The position numbers and the translations under genes were made by a program. From contig NZ_DATCTF010000010.1 of the NCBI RefSeq assembly GCF_036568125.1, positions 248,001 to 312,000 of the forward strand: a stretch of DNA of 64,000 bases. Direction: 5' to 3'. The stretch is from Magnetovibrio sp. Its GTDB lineage: Bacteria > Pseudomonadota > Alphaproteobacteria > Rhodospirillales > Magnetovibrionaceae. Shown here piece by piece: positions 16,322 to 26,382 of this stretch. Under the pieces are notes generated by a model. That model made no database searches. It saw only the letters and a program-made list of their open reading frames with translations, and had not been told where the DNA came from. Numbering within the stretch: the first letter of the stretch is position 1; the number at the start of each line of letters is the position of its first letter.

Positions 16322-16600
16322 ATGTTCGGTTTCAGTCTGACCAAAATCGTCTTCACCGTCGTTATCGTTTATCTGGTGTGGAACGCATTCAAATACTTCA
16401 CCCGCGTGCAGGACCAGCGCGCGGACCGCTCGCGCGTGAAGCGGCAAAGCGGTGGAGCGCAAGCCTCTGGGGCATCCAAACCCAGTGCCGCGCCCGCCCC
16501 AGACGGCGTCGAGGACATGATCGAATGCAAAGTCTGCGGCGCATACGTCACCCGTGGGGCGAAATCGTGCGGCCGCGACGATTGTCCGTTCATGGGCTGA
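16322..16600 (+). CDS. Small membrane protein with C-terminal zinc-ribbon-like cysteines (PP0621-like)
   Basis: 92 aa: one N-terminal membrane segment (FSLTKIVFTVVIVYLVWNAF), a basic then Ala/Pro/Ser-rich linker, and four cysteines at the C-terminus (IECKVCGAYV...SCGRDDCPFMG). They are spaced C-x2-C ... C-x4-C and could bind a metal. It resembles small 'PP0621 family' proteins. The ribosome site is weak. Function unknown. Confidence 0.75.
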   Translation: MFGFSLTKIVFTVVIVYLVWNAFKYFTRVQDQRADRSRVKRQSGGAQASGASKPSAAPAPDGVEDMIECKVCGAYVTRGAKSCGRDDCPFMG

Positions 16601-16723
16601 CCGACAAGGAAAACCCGGCGTTGACGCCTTGACCGCTTACCGGCGCAAGGCTATCTTCGCTGCACTGCAACATGTCGGCTCCGCTTTTATATTTGCGGGG
16701 CTGTTTTCTAAGGTTTTTGTCCA

Positions 16724-17614
16724 ATGTCCGGTGTGCCTGCACCCAATCGCGAGACGTGCTTTCAAAATCTGATTCTCAAACTGCAAAGTTTCTGGGCTTC
16801 GCACGGCTGCGTGCTGTTGCAACCCCACGACCAAGAGGTCGGCGCGGGCACGTTTCACCCCGCGACCACGTTGCGCGCTTTGGGCCCGAAACCGTGGAAA
16901 GCCGCCTACGTGCAGCCGTCGCGCCGCCCCACCGACGGGCGCTATGGCGAAAACCCCAACCGTTTGCAGCACTATTATCAATTCCAGGCGATCATGAAAC
17001 CGTCGCCGCCCAACAGCCAGGAACTTTACCTCGATAGCCTCAAGGCGTTGGGCATCGACGCCGCCCAGCACGACATCCGTTTCGTCGAAGACGACTGGGA
17101 AAGCCCGACGCTGGGCGCGTGGGGGCTCGGCTGGGAAGTGTGGTGCGACGGCATGGAAGTCAGCCAGTTCACCTATTTCCAGCAAGTCGGCGGCATCGAA
17201 TGCAACCCGGTTGCGGTCGAATTGACCTACGGGCTTGAGCGTCTGGCCATGTACATTCAGGGCGTCGAAAACGTCTACGACCTGGATTGGAACGGCGAAG
17301 GCGTGCGCTACGGCGACGTGTTCTTGCGCAACGAACAGGAACAATCCGCGTTCAACTTCGAACATGCCGACACCGACAAGCTGTTTCAGCAGTTCAAGGA
17401 CGCCGAAGACAACTGTCAGACCTTGTTGAACCTGGACAAGCCCCTGGCGCTGCCGGCTTACGAGCAATGCATCCGCGCCAGCCACGTGTTCAACCTGCTG
17501 GACGCGCGCGGGGTGATTTCCGTGACCGAACGCCAGGCCTATATCGGGCGCGTGCGCAACTTGTCGAAAGGTTGCTGCGAAGCGTGGCTCGCGGGCGAAG
17601 GGGAGACGAACTGA
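16724..17614 (+). CDS. glyQ: Glycyl-tRNA synthetase alpha subunit
   Basis: 296 aa, normal length. It forms the catalytic part of the bacterial alpha2-beta2 GlyRS. The start [37 protein letters not shown], in shortened form, is diagnostic, as are [19 protein letters not shown] and [17 protein letters not shown]. The stop overlaps the glyS start by one base (TGATG), so both subunits are translationally coupled. Confidence 0.98.
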   Translation: MSGVPAPNRETCFQNLILKLQSFWASHGCVLLQPHDQEVGAGTFHPATTLRALGPKPWKAAYVQPSRRPTDGRYGENPNRLQHYYQFQAIMKPSPPNSQELYLDSLKALGIDAAQHDIRFVEDDWESPTLGAWGLGWEVWCDGMEVSQFTYFQQVGGIECNPVAVELTYGLERLAMYIQGVENVYDLDWNGEGVRYGDVFLRNEQEQSAFNFEHADTDKLFQQFKDAEDNCQTLLNLDKPLALPAYEQCIRASHVFNLLDARGVISVTERQAYIGRVRNLSKGCCEAWLAGEGETN

Positions 17615-19752
17615 TGGCTGAGCTGCTCCTCGAACTGTTCTCGGAAGAAATCCCCGCCCGCATGCAAGCGCGCGCGGCGGCGGATCTGAAAAATTTGGTC
17701 GAAGACGGCCTGAAAAAGGCCGGCCTCGATTGGTCGAAGTCCGAAGCCTTCGTCACCCCGCGGCGGTTGTGTCTGGTGATCGACGGCTTGCCGGAAAAGC
17801 AGCCCGACGTCAAAGACGAACGCAAGGGCCCGCAGGTGGGCGCGCCGGAACAGGCCTTGAAGGGCTTCCTCGGCTCGCTCGGCGGGCTGAGCCTGGACGA
17901 CTGCGAACAGCGCGAAGTGAAGGGCAAGATGTTTTACTTCGCGGTGATCGAAAAGAAGGGTGAGCCGACCATCGACGTGCTCCCGGGCATCTTGGATGCG
18001 GCGATGAACGCGTTGCCGTGGCCGAAATCGATGCGCTGGGGTGCGGGCGAAAAACGCTGGGTGCGCCCGTTGCACAATGTCCTCGCCCTATTCGGCGGCG
18101 CGGTGGTGCCGGTCGTTTACGAAACGGTCGAGGCCAACCAGCACACCTACGGCCATCGCTTCTTGAACCCCGGACCGATCGCGGTCACGGACTTCGCTGA
18201 CTACCGCGCCAAGCTGGCCGAGGCGCACGTGATGCTGTGCCCGTCCGAGCGCCGCGCCGAAATCGTCAGCCAAGCCGAAAAGCTGGCCGAAGACGCCGGG
18301 CTGACACTGAAACCCGACGAAGGCTTGCTGCAGGAAGTCACCGGCTTGGTCGAATGGCCGGTGGTGCTGATGGGCGACATCGACGCGCGGTTTATGGAAC
18401 TGCCGCCGGAAGTGCTGACCACCACCATGCGGGTGAACCAAAAGTATTTCACGCTGCTCGATCACGACGGCAAGCTCGCACCCAAGTTCATCTTGGTGTC
18501 CAACCAGGTGGCGCCGGATGGCGGCGCGGCGATCGTCGCGGGCAACGAACGGGTGCTGCGCGCGCGTCTCTCGGATGCGCAGTTCTTTTGGGATCAGGAC
18601 CGCAAAAGCACCCTGGCCTCGCGCGCGCCGTTGCTCAAGGACATCGTGTTCCACGCCAAGCTCGGCACGGTCGACGAAAAGGTCGACCGCGTGCAGGCCT
18701 TGGCCGTCGAACTGTGCGAATTCATCGACGGCGCGAACCGCGATCAGGTTCGTTCCGCCGCGCGCCTGTCGAAAGCCGATCTGGTCACCGGCATGGTGTT
18801 CGAATTCCCCGAAGTCCAAGGTGTGATGGGGCGCTATTACGCGCTGTTGGACGGTGAATCCGAAGCCGTCGCCAATGCCATCGCGGAACACTATGCCCCG
18901 CAAGGTCCCAGCGACGACTGCCCCACCGCGCCGGTGTCGGTGTCGGTGGCGATGGCCGACAAGCTCGATACCCTGGTGGGCTTTTGGACCATCGACGAAA
19001 AACCCACCGGATCGAAAGACCCGTTCGCCCTGCGCCGCGCGGCATTGGGCGTGATCCGCTTGATTGTCGAAAATAAGCTGCGCATGCCGCTGATAGATGC
19101 CTTTGACTTGGCGTCAAAGGCTTATCCGCCAAATTTGCAAGGCGAAGAGCATTCCATTGCATTCGGTGCTGCAAAAGTCAAAGAATTGCGTGATGGCGTT
19201 GAAACTGACCCTCGTTATTATATAGCAGATGAGCTGCTCAATTTTTTCGCCGACCGCCTAAAAGTTCACTTGAAAGGTGAAGGCGTGCGTCATGATTTGA
19301 TCGACGCGGTGTTCTCGCTGGGCGGTGAAGACGATTTGGTGCGCTTGCTGGCACGGGTCGATGCTCTATCGGCCTTTGTGTCCACCGATGACGGCGCGAA
19401 CCTGCTCGCCGCGCACAAACGCGCCACCAACATTTTGCGCATCGAAGAAAAGAAAGATGCTTGCTCATACGCGGGCACGGCGGATGAAAGCGTGTTCGTC
19501 GAAGACGCGGAACGCACCTTGTTTGCCGCGCTGGGCGAAGCGGGCGCAAAAGCGGGTGCGTTTGTCGGGGAAGAAAAATTCCAAGACGCTATGGCGGAAC
19601 TCGCAAAGCTGCGCGGGCCGTTGGATGCGTTCTTCGAAGACGTGATGGTCAACGCGGACGATCAAAATGTTCGCAAAAACCGTTTGATGCTCCTATCTCA
19701 AATACAGAGCGTTATGGGCGAAATCGCCGATTTCTCAAAAATCGAAGGCTAG
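17614..19752 (+). CDS. glyS: Glycyl-tRNA synthetase beta subunit
   Basis: 712 aa, beta subunit responsible for tRNA recognition. It begins [18 protein letters not shown], the family's usual start, and contains the HD-like region and a C-terminal anticodon-binding DALR domain (DAFFEDVMVNADDQNVRKNR). The open frame extends upstream inside glyQ, but ATG 17614 is the coupled start. A short AT-richer, less codon-biased stretch (about 19080-19260) is in frame and probably only local composition. ppdK starts 4 bases after the stop. Confidence 0.97.
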   Translation: MAELLLELFSEEIPARMQARAAADLKNLVEDGLKKAGLDWSKSEAFVTPRRLCLVIDGLPEKQPDVKDERKGPQVGAPEQALKGFLGSLGGLSLDDCEQREVKGKMFYFAVIEKKGEPTIDVLPGILDAAMNALPWPKSMRWGAGEKRWVRPLHNVLALFGGAVVPVVYETVEANQHTYGHRFLNPGPIAVTDFADYRAKLAEAHVMLCPSERRAEIVSQAEKLAEDAGLTLKPDEGLLQEVTGLVEWPVVLMGDIDARFMELPPEVLTTTMRVNQKYFTLLDHDGKLAPKFILVSNQVAPDGGAAIVAGNERVLRARLSDAQFFWDQDRKSTLASRAPLLKDIVFHAKLGTVDEKVDRVQALAVELCEFIDGANRDQVRSAARLSKADLVTGMVFEFPEVQGVMGRYYALLDGESEAVANAIAEHYAPQGPSDDCPTAPVSVSVAMADKLDTLVGFWTIDEKPTGSKDPFALRRAALGVIRLIVENKLRMPLIDAFDLASKAYPPNLQGEEHSIAFGAAKVKELRDGVETDPRYYIADELLNFFADRLKVHLKGEGVRHDLIDAVFSLGGEDDLVRLLARVDALSAFVSTDDGANLLAAHKRATNILRIEEKKDACSYAGTADESVFVEDAERTLFAALGEAGAKAGAFVGEEKFQDAMAELAKLRGPLDAFFEDVMVNADDQNVRKNRLMLLSQIQSVMGEIADFSKIEG

Positions 19753-19756
19753 GTTA

Positions 19757-22444
19757 ATGTCTCAAAAGTGGACCTACTCGTTTGGCGGCGGCAACGCCGA
19801 AGGAAGCGCCAAAATGCGCAACCTTTTGGGTGGCAAGGGCGCCAACCTGCACGAAATGTGCGCGCTTGGCTTGAGCGTGCCGCCGGGCTTCACCATCACC
19901 ACCGAGGTTTGCGCCCACGTCACCGCCACCGGCGGCGATTATCCCGATGGCCTGAACGATCAAGTCAACGCCGCCGTGGCCAAGTTGGAAACCGCCATGG
20001 GCGCGCCGTTCGGCGGCACCAAGGCGGAAGGCCGGGTGTTGCTGCTTTCGGTCCGTTCCGGCGCGCGTGCGTCCATGCCGGGCATGATGGACACGGTCTT
20101 GAACCTTGGCCTCAACGACGAAGCGGTGGAAATTCTCGCCCAGGAAACCGGCGACGAGCGCTTCGCCTATGACAGTTACCGCCGCTTCATCCAGATGTTC
20201 GGCGACGTGGTATTGGGCGTCGATCACTATCACTTCGAAGACTTGCTGGAAGACTACAAGCTCGACCATGCCTTGAAGCTCGACACCGACCTGACCGCCG
20301 ACGACTGGAAAGCCTTGCTGCCGTCTTACATCGAAGCGATCGAAAAGCAGACCGGCGAACCGTTCCCCCAAGACCCCCGTCAACAATTGTGGGCGGCCAT
20401 CGGGGCGGTGTTCAAAAGCTGGACCAATCAGCGCGCGAAAACCTATCGCAAGCTGCACGACATTCCCGAAAGCTGGGGCACGGCGGTCAACGTACAGACC
20501 ATGGTGTTCGGCAACATGGGCAACGACAGCGCCACCGGGGTGTGCTTCACGCGCAATCCATCCACCGGCGAAAACCTGTTTTACGGTGAATACCTGATCA
20601 ACGCCCAGGGCGAAGACGTGGTCGCGGGCATTCGCACCCCGCAACCGTTGTCGCTGGCGGAAAAGCAGGCGGCGAAGATCGCGCTGCCCAGCCTCGAAGA
20701 AACCATGCCCGAACTCTATGCGGAACTGGACGGCGTGCGCCACACGCTGGAACAGCACTACAAGGACATGCAGGATCTGGAATTCACCATCCAGAAAGGC
20801 AAGTTGTGGATCTTGCAGACCCGCGGCGGTAAGCGCACCACCAAGGCGGCGTTGAAAATCGCCGTCGATATGGTCGAAGAAGGCCTGATCGATCACACCG
20901 AGGCGATCCGCCGCATCGAACCTGCGCATCTGGATCAATTGCTGCACCCGACGTTGGATCCGGACGCACCGCGCGACATCCTCGGCCAAGGCCTGCCCGC
21001 GTCGCCGGGCGCGGCGTTCGGCAAACTGGTGTTCACCGCAAAAGAAGCGGAAGCCTGGGCGGAACGCGGCGAAGCGGTCATCTTGGCGCGTGTTGAAACT
21101 TCGCCCGAAGACATCGGCGGTATGCACGTCGCCAAGGGTATCCTCACCACCCGGGGCGGCATGACCTCGCACGCCGCCGTGGTCGCGCGTGGCATGGGTA
21201 AGCCGTGCGTGTCGGGTGTCGGCGACATCGTCGTCGATGTCAAAGCCAAAACCTTGTCGGCGCTGGGTGAGGTGCTGCACGAAGGCGATCTGGTGACGAT
21301 CGACGGGTCCGCCGGGCAGGTGATCAAAGGCCACGTGCCCACGGTTGATCCCGAATTGAGCGGCGATTTCGCCACCTTGATGGGCTGGGCCGACGAAGTG
21401 CGTGTGCTGGGCGTGCGCGCCAACGCCGAAACGCCGATGGATGCCAAGGTTGCACGCGGCTTCGGCGCGGAAGGCATCGGTCTCGCGCGCACCGAACATA
21501 TGTTCTTCGATGCCGAACGCATCATCCACATGCGCGAAATGATCTTGGCAAAGGACGTTGAAGTGCGCCGCGCCGCGCTGGACAAGCTGCTGCCGTACCA
21601 GCGCCAGGATTTTGCCGACCTGCTGAGCATCATGGAAGGCCTGCCGGTCACCATTCGCTTGCTCGATCCGCCGCTGCACGAATTCCTGCCGCAAAGCGAA
21701 GCCGACATCGAAAAGGTCGCCAAGGCCTTGGGCGTTACGACCGAAGCGGTGGTGCGCCGCGCCAAGGATTTGCACGAATTCAATCCGATGCTGGGCCATC
21801 GCGGTTGCCGCTTGGCGATCACGTATCCCGAAATCTACGAAATGCAGACCCGCGCCATATTCGAAGCTGCCGCCGATCTGAAGGCGGTGGGCAAGGATGT
21901 GCACCCCGAAGTGATGATCCCGCTGGTCGCCGATCGCGCGGAACTCACCCGGCTTAAAGCGCTGGTGGTCGAAGTCGCCGACGAAGTTTTGGCGGCGCGG
22001 GGCGTGAAGCTCGATTATCATGTCGGCACCATGATCGAACTGCCGCGCGCGGCCTTGCAGGCGGGTGAGATTGCTCTAGATGCCGAGTTTTTCAGCTTTG
22101 GCACCAACGACTTAACCCAGACCACCTACGGCCTGTCGCGTGACGACGCGGGTTCGTTCTTGCAGATTTACCGCGAAAAGGGCGTGATGGATTACGATCC
22201 GTTCGTCACCCTCGATCAAGCGGGCGTCGGCGAGTTGATCAAGATCGGCACCGAACGCGGCCGCGCCACGCGCCCCGATTTGAAGGTCGGCATTTGCGGC
22301 GAGCATGGTGGCGATCCGGCTTCTGTACGGTTCTGCCATGGCGTCGGGCTGGACTATGTGTCGTGTTCCCCTTACCGTGTTCCGATCGCCCGTTTGGCGG
22401 CGGCGCAGGCCGCGTTGAACGTCGATGCGGAAAACAACGCATAA
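19757..22444 (+). CDS. ppdK: Pyruvate, phosphate dikinase
   Basis: 895 aa. Interconverts pyruvate + ATP + Pi and PEP + AMP + PPi. The N-terminal ATP-grasp region contains GGKGANLHEM and VRSGARASMPGMMDT. The central phosphohistidine domain has GGMTSHAAVVARGMGKPCVSG (catalytic His in TSHA). The C-terminal PEP/pyruvate barrel has SFGTNDLTQTTYGLSRDD and the catalytic Cys in GICGEHGGDP. It links glycolysis and gluconeogenesis. It directly follows glyS (4 bases), so it is probably co-transcribed with glyQS. Confidence 0.98.
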   Translation: MSQKWTYSFGGGNAEGSAKMRNLLGGKGANLHEMCALGLSVPPGFTITTEVCAHVTATGGDYPDGLNDQVNAAVAKLETAMGAPFGGTKAEGRVLLLSVRSGARASMPGMMDTVLNLGLNDEAVEILAQETGDERFAYDSYRRFIQMFGDVVLGVDHYHFEDLLEDYKLDHALKLDTDLTADDWKALLPSYIEAIEKQTGEPFPQDPRQQLWAAIGAVFKSWTNQRAKTYRKLHDIPESWGTAVNVQTMVFGNMGNDSATGVCFTRNPSTGENLFYGEYLINAQGEDVVAGIRTPQPLSLAEKQAAKIALPSLEETMPELYAELDGVRHTLEQHYKDMQDLEFTIQKGKLWILQTRGGKRTTKAALKIAVDMVEEGLIDHTEAIRRIEPAHLDQLLHPTLDPDAPRDILGQGLPASPGAAFGKLVFTAKEAEAWAERGEAVILARVETSPEDIGGMHVAKGILTTRGGMTSHAAVVARGMGKPCVSGVGDIVVDVKAKTLSALGEVLHEGDLVTIDGSAGQVIKGHVPTVDPELSGDFATLMGWADEVRVLGVRANAETPMDAKVARGFGAEGIGLARTEHMFFDAERIIHMREMILAKDVEVRRAALDKLLPYQRQDFADLLSIMEGLPVTIRLLDPPLHEFLPQSEADIEKVAKALGVTTEAVVRRAKDLHEFNPMLGHRGCRLAITYPEIYEMQTRAIFEAAADLKAVGKDVHPEVMIPLVADRAELTRLKALVVEVADEVLAARGVKLDYHVGTMIELPRAALQAGEIALDAEFFSFGTNDLTQTTYGLSRDDAGSFLQIYREKGVMDYDPFVTLDQAGVGELIKIGTERGRATRPDLKVGICGEHGGDPASVRFCHGVGLDYVSCSPYRVPIARLAAAQAALNVDAENNA

Positions 22445-22484
22445 GTCTGGCGTCGGACCTTGCATATAGGGGACGTGAACCGGG

Positions 22485-22994
22485 ATGGCCGGTGAACCTT
22501 TGAACGTTTTGTTTTTGTGCCCGAACAATGCATGTCGGAGCATCATCGCCGAAGCTCTGCTCAATCGCGTCGGGCGGGGGCATTTTCGCGCTTTCAGCGC
22601 GGGGCAAAAACCAAGCGGGCAAATCAATCCCTACGTGCGCGAAACGCTCAAGCATGTCGGGTACGACCTGTCCGGCCAAATCCCCAAAAGCTGGGATGTC
22701 TTCGTTTCCCACAGCGCGCCGCGTCTGGACGCGGTGATCACGTTGGCCGAGAGCATGAAAGCGGCCAAGTTGCCGATCTGGTATTCCAATCCCGTGCTGG
22801 TGCATTGGGATTTCGCCAATCCAGAACTGGTCGAGGGCGAAGACAGCGTGCGCATCGGTGCGTTTCGCCGCTGTTATGGGGACATGGAACAACAAATGCT
22901 GAAGGTGGCAGGCATATATGCCGACGGTCTACGCGGCGAAGCTTTGGCGGTCAAATTGCGCGCCATTGCGCCCCAGACGCATCAGACGCGTTAA
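22485..22994 (+). CDS. Low-molecular-weight phosphatase / arsenate-reductase-like protein
   Basis: 169 aa of the LMW-PTP/ArsC fold. The P-loop C-x5-R is CPNNACRS near residue 12, with the phosphate-binding Ser. The segment FSAGQKPSGQINPYVRETLKHVGYD, in shortened form, resembles thioredoxin-type ArsC. The further Cys pair used in arsenate reduction by that class is not obvious, so the activity (arsenate, phosphotyrosine or other) is open. 40 bases after ppdK; its stop overlaps the convergent methyltransferase stop by 3 bases. Confidence 0.8.
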   Translation: MAGEPLNVLFLCPNNACRSIIAEALLNRVGRGHFRAFSAGQKPSGQINPYVRETLKHVGYDLSGQIPKSWDVFVSHSAPRLDAVITLAESMKAAKLPIWYSNPVLVHWDFANPELVEGEDSVRIGAFRRCYGDMEQQMLKVAGIYADGLRGEALAVKLRAIAPQTHQTR

Positions 22995-23638
22995 ACGCGC
23001 TTCACATAAATGGTGAACTCAGTCAGCGGATAGTCGTCGACGATTTCGACTTCCGGCGACAAGCTCATGGCGAATTCGACGAATTCGTTGCGGTTGGCGT
23101 AATAGAGGTCGAGCAACCTTTCCGGCGACGCGCCATCCAGCATATTGAACGCCATCACCTTGGCGGTCTTGTCCCACAGGCGTAACAGGCTGGTTTTGAC
23201 GTAATCGCCCCAAATGTCGCGCCGGGCCCCGAAGTTCATGTTGTAGGTCCCGGAAACGAACGAATAATCCGCCATTTCGGTGGCGATGGGGCTTTCGATG
23301 AAGGTGGCGCGCGGGTCGGTGTGACGAGCTTGGGCTTCCTCGATCATCTTGGGCGAAATGTCGTAGCCATAATAATGTCCTCCCTGCATCATCGGTTGGT
23401 CGGCCAGCAGGTCGAACAGCGCGCCGTAGCCGCAGCCCAAGTCGTTGACGGTGATGGGACCGTTCAAATCTTCTTCCGCCACCGCTTGCAACAGCAGTTC
23501 GTAGCGCAGCATTTGGCCGTCTTGGTCTTTCCAAAACACCCCGTTGGCCACCGGGCCGCATTGGTTGACGCGGTACGAATAGGCGCGTGAAACCAGGTTG
23601 AGCAGTTGGCCGATGTCTTCGGGGGGGGCTTCGGGCAT
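22991..23638 (-). CDS. Class I SAM-dependent methyltransferase
   Basis: 215 aa. The SAM-binding motif I is VNDLGCGYGALFDLLA, followed by YGYDISPKMIEEAQ (motif II acidic residue). The substrate is unknown. No signal peptide or membrane segment. ATG 23638 follows the YgfZ gene stop by 4 bases on the same strand, so the two form an operon. Confidence 0.85.
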   Translation of the reverse strand: MPEAPPEDIGQLLNLVSRAYSYRVNQCGPVANGVFWKDQDGQMLRYELLLQAVAEEDLNGPITVNDLGCGYGALFDLLADQPMMQGGHYYGYDISPKMIEEAQARHTDPRATFIESPIATEMADYSFVSGTYNMNFGARRDIWGDYVKTSLLRLWDKTAKVMAFNMLDGASPERLLDLYYANRNEFVEFAMSLSPEVEIVDDYPLTEFTIYVKRV

Positions 23639-23642
23639 GTCT

Positions 23643-24527
23643 CTAGGCGTCTTTCGCGTCTTGGAACTGAACCCAGGCGGGTACGTGCGGGCGAACGGTG
23701 GCGCCTTCGCAGGTCAAGGCGAGGTCGTCTTTCAACGCATCCAGACGCACCAACGCCAAACCGACGTCGCCGCTGCTGGTTTTCATTTCACCGGCCTCGC
23801 GGCCATCGAGTTCGAGGATGGCGCCCGGTTGCGGCGCAGGGCCGTCAATGGTGACCGGCAACAGGCGCTTTTTCACCAAACCGCGATAGCGGGTGCGGGC
23901 GGTGAGTTCTTGGCCCATGAAGCAGCCCTTGGTGAAGCTGACGCCATCAAGTTCTTCAAAACCGTTTTCCAGCAACAGCGCTTTGTCGACGCTCATGTCG
24001 CGGCTGCCGTCAGCGAGACCCAGTTCCATGCGGCGATGCTCATATGCAGCGTAATCGCCGGTGCTGAGCCCGGCGGCGTCCAGCGCCGAGGTGTCGTTCT
24101 TGGGCAACACCGCTCGACATCCCATGTCGAGCAGGCGCGGGTCTGCGAAAAGGACGCCATCGCCCAGCACCTTGCAGGCACCGCGTTCGCTAAAATCGAG
24201 ACCGTCGAGCACGCCGTAGACCTGATAGTCATCGCTGATGTCGCTGAGTTGCACGTCGGAGCGCAATTTGTACATGCTCAGGCGCTTGAAAAAGTCCGAG
24301 CGCCGTTCCCCTTCGCAGTCGAGCACCAGTGCGCCGGCCATTTCAAAGGCGAAAAAGTCGTACATGAACTTGCCCTGCGGGGTGAGAAAGGCCGAATACA
24401 CCGCGTGCCCGGCATCGACGCGTTTGATGTCTTGAGATATCAGGCCTTGCAGATAATCGCGAGCGTCGGGGCCTTCGATCTTGATCAGACCGCGTGCGGG
24501 AAGGGGGCAATAAGTCTTGTCGCTCAT
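23643..24527 (-). CDS. ygfZ: YgfZ/GcvT-type folate-binding protein
   Basis: 294 aa, tetrahydrofolate-dependent protein that helps assemble or repair certain Fe-S enzymes. The diagnostic motif is KGCFMGQE (consensus K-G-C-Y/F-x-G-Q-E) in FTKGCFMGQELTARTRYRG. The N-terminal region RDYLQGLISQDI is also family-typical. ATG 24527 is chosen over an upstream ATG at 24590 because the fold begins there. It is divergent from the glycosyltransferase operon. Confidence 0.92.
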   Translation of the reverse strand: MSDKTYCPLPARGLIKIEGPDARDYLQGLISQDIKRVDAGHAVYSAFLTPQGKFMYDFFAFEMAGALVLDCEGERRSDFFKRLSMYKLRSDVQLSDISDDYQVYGVLDGLDFSERGACKVLGDGVLFADPRLLDMGCRAVLPKNDTSALDAAGLSTGDYAAYEHRRMELGLADGSRDMSVDKALLLENGFEELDGVSFTKGCFMGQELTARTRYRGLVKKRLLPVTIDGPAPQPGAILELDGREAGEMKTSSGDVGLALVRLDALKDDLALTCEGATVRPHVPAWVQFQDAKDA

Positions 24528-24655
24528 GTTCGCAGAACCGCTCTGGTTTGTTCGATGGGGTTTCCCAAAAGGTGGGGCATTCGCGGTCAAATGGCAAGGG
24601 CTCTAGGCAATTGATAAGATGGCCCTTATAAAGGCGCAAACTCAGGGGATCGACT

Positions 24656-25612
24656 GTGAGCCGCATCTTATTCATCACTTCCAACCGATTGGGCGACGCT
24701 GTGCTGTCGACGGGCGTGCTGGCGCACCTGCTTGGCGCATATCCCGATGCGCGCACCACGGTGGTGTGCGGCCCGGTGCCCGCTGGCTTGTTCGCAGGCG
24801 TACCGGGGTTGGAGCAGGTGATCGAACTGCCCAAGCGCAAGTACAGCCTGCACTGGTGGGAGATGTGGCGAAAGTGCATCGGCAAATGCTGGGATGTGGT
24901 GGTCGACCTGCGCAATGCGCCGTTGAGTTATGCGCTGTTTTCCCGGCATCAAATCCATCTGGGCAAGGCCAACAAGAAGCACACTCACCGTGTGGTGGCG
25001 CTGGGTTCGTTGCTGGATCTTGCCGACAATCCGCCCGCGCCGAAGCTGTGGACCTTGCCCGAACATGAGGCCGAAGCGGTGCAGATGATTCCCGAAGGTG
25101 CGCCGGTTTTGGCGTTGGGGCCAACGGCGAATTGGATCGGAAAGACCTGGGCGGCGGAACGTTTTGTCGAGTTGGCGCTGCGCTTGACGGACGAAAGCGG
25201 CATTTTGCCCGGTGCGCGCATCGCGGTGATCGCGCACAGCGCCGAATACGACATGGCCAAACCGGTTTTGGCGGCCCTGCCCAAGGACCGCACGCTCAAT
25301 CTGGTGGGTGAGGCGCCGTTGGGCACCGTGGCGGCATGCCTGAAACGTTCTGCGTTTTACGTCGGCAACGATTCGGGGCTGATGCACATGGCGGCCGCAG
25401 TGGGCGTGCCGACCTTGGGGCTGTTCGGTCCGTCGCGCGAAGAGCACTATGCGCCTTGGGGAGAGCGATGTGCGGCGGTGCGCGGCGATAAAAGTTATGA
25501 CGCGGTGTTCCCGGACGATTACGATTACCGCAACACCCCGTCCTTGATGGGCGATTTGAGCGTCGAGCAGGCCGAGCGGGCCGCCCGGGAATTGTGGAGC
25601 CGAGTGTCTTGA
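24656..25612 (+). CDS. Glycosyltransferase family 9 (heptosyltransferase-like)
   Basis: 318 aa, GT-B fold enzyme of the ADP-heptose:LPS heptosyltransferase family. It begins SRILFITSNRLGDAVLSTG, the GT9 N-terminus. The donor-binding C-terminal part is FYVGNDSGLMHMAAAVGVPTLGLFGPS, again the family signature. GTG start at 24656. It is the first gene of a four-gene operon with overlapping ends, probably building LPS core or another surface glycan at the inner face of the cytoplasmic membrane. Confidence 0.92.
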   Translation: MSRILFITSNRLGDAVLSTGVLAHLLGAYPDARTTVVCGPVPAGLFAGVPGLEQVIELPKRKYSLHWWEMWRKCIGKCWDVVVDLRNAPLSYALFSRHQIHLGKANKKHTHRVVALGSLLDLADNPPAPKLWTLPEHEAEAVQMIPEGAPVLALGPTANWIGKTWAAERFVELALRLTDESGILPGARIAVIAHSAEYDMAKPVLAALPKDRTLNLVGEAPLGTVAACLKRSAFYVGNDSGLMHMAAAVGVPTLGLFGPSREEHYAPWGERCAAVRGDKSYDAVFPDDYDYRNTPSLMGDLSVEQAERAARELWSRVS

Positions 25613-26382
25613 ACGAAGTCGCGAGCCCGAAGAAAACGCTGACGGCCCTGGTCGTGGCGCACAACGAAGAAGACAATCTCAAAGCGTGCCTCGACACGTT
25701 GAGGTTCGCCGACGAGATCGTGGTGGTTTTGGACAAATGCACCGATGGTTCCAAAGCCATCGCGGCGGGCTACGCCGACAAATTGATCGAAGGCAGCTGG
25801 GACATCGAAGGCCCGCGTCGACATGCGGGCATCGATGTGTGCACCAGCGACTGGATTTTGGAAGTCGATGCCGACGAACGGGTCTCGCCGGAACTGGCCG
25901 CCGAAATCATGGACAAAATTCAAGCCGCGCCGTTCGGGCATTTTTTGATCCCCTACGACAACTATGTCGGCGATCACTTGGTGCGATACGGTTGGGGCGG
26001 TTCGTGGGGCGTCAGCGCCACGGTGCGTCTGTATGCGCGAGGGGCGAAGCTATGGGGGGCGCAACGCGTGCATCCCGGCGTGGAATTGAAAGGCGAACGC
26101 ATGTGGTTGGAAAACCGCATGATCCATTATGTTGATCGCGACATTTCCGACATGATCCGGCGCTTGGACCGCTATTCGACCGCGCGCGCCAACGATTTAC
26201 GCGCCTCGGGCAAAATCGGCTCTTTGCCGGACAACATCCGCCGATTGTTTTCGCGGTTTTTCAAGTGCTACATCGGGCGAAAAGGTTACAAGGAAGGTCT
26301 GTACGGCTTTCTCATCGCCTTGATGGCGGGGCTGTTTCCGTTGCTGTCTTACATCAAAGCGAAGCTGGAGGACGGCAAGTGA
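25594..26382 (+). CDS. Glycosyltransferase family 2 (WaaE/KdtX-like)
   Basis: 262 aa. It starts with the GT2 nucleotide-binding segment TALVVAHNEEDNLKACLDTL, the metal-binding motif is EVDADERVS, and the C-terminal hydrophobic stretch FLIALMAGLFPLLSYIKA suggests membrane association. It resembles LPS core beta-1,4-glucosyltransferases. Two starts are possible: GTG 25594, or TTG 25609, which has GGAG 9 bases upstream and would give a 4-base TTGA overlap like the other junctions in this operon. Confidence 0.88.
   Translation: MEPSVLNEVASPKKTLTALVVAHNEEDNLKACLDTLRFADEIVVVLDKCTDGSKAIAAGYADKLIEGSWDIEGPRRHAGIDVCTSDWILEVDADERVSPELAAEIMDKIQAAPFGHFLIPYDNYVGDHLVRYGWGGSWGVSATVRLYARGAKLWGAQRVHPGVELKGERMWLENRMIHYVDRDISDMIRRLDRYSTARANDLRASGKIGSLPDNIRRLFSRFFKCYIGRKGYKEGLYGFLIALMAGLFPLLSYIKAKLEDGK

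Noticed and set aside
19080-19260. Possible foreign segment within glyS (AT-richer, different codon use)
   Set aside because: Frame and family similarity continue through it, length is normal, and there are no flanking repeats; treated as local composition.
19754-22021. 755-codon open frame antisense to ppdK, and similar long antisense frames at 9652-11694 (+), 11721-13184 (+), 37931-39148 (+) and 58953-60395 (-)
   Set aside because: Each lies opposite a well-supported conserved gene. High GC content removes stop codons from the complementary frame; the translations are rich in Arg, Gly, His and Gln with no domains.
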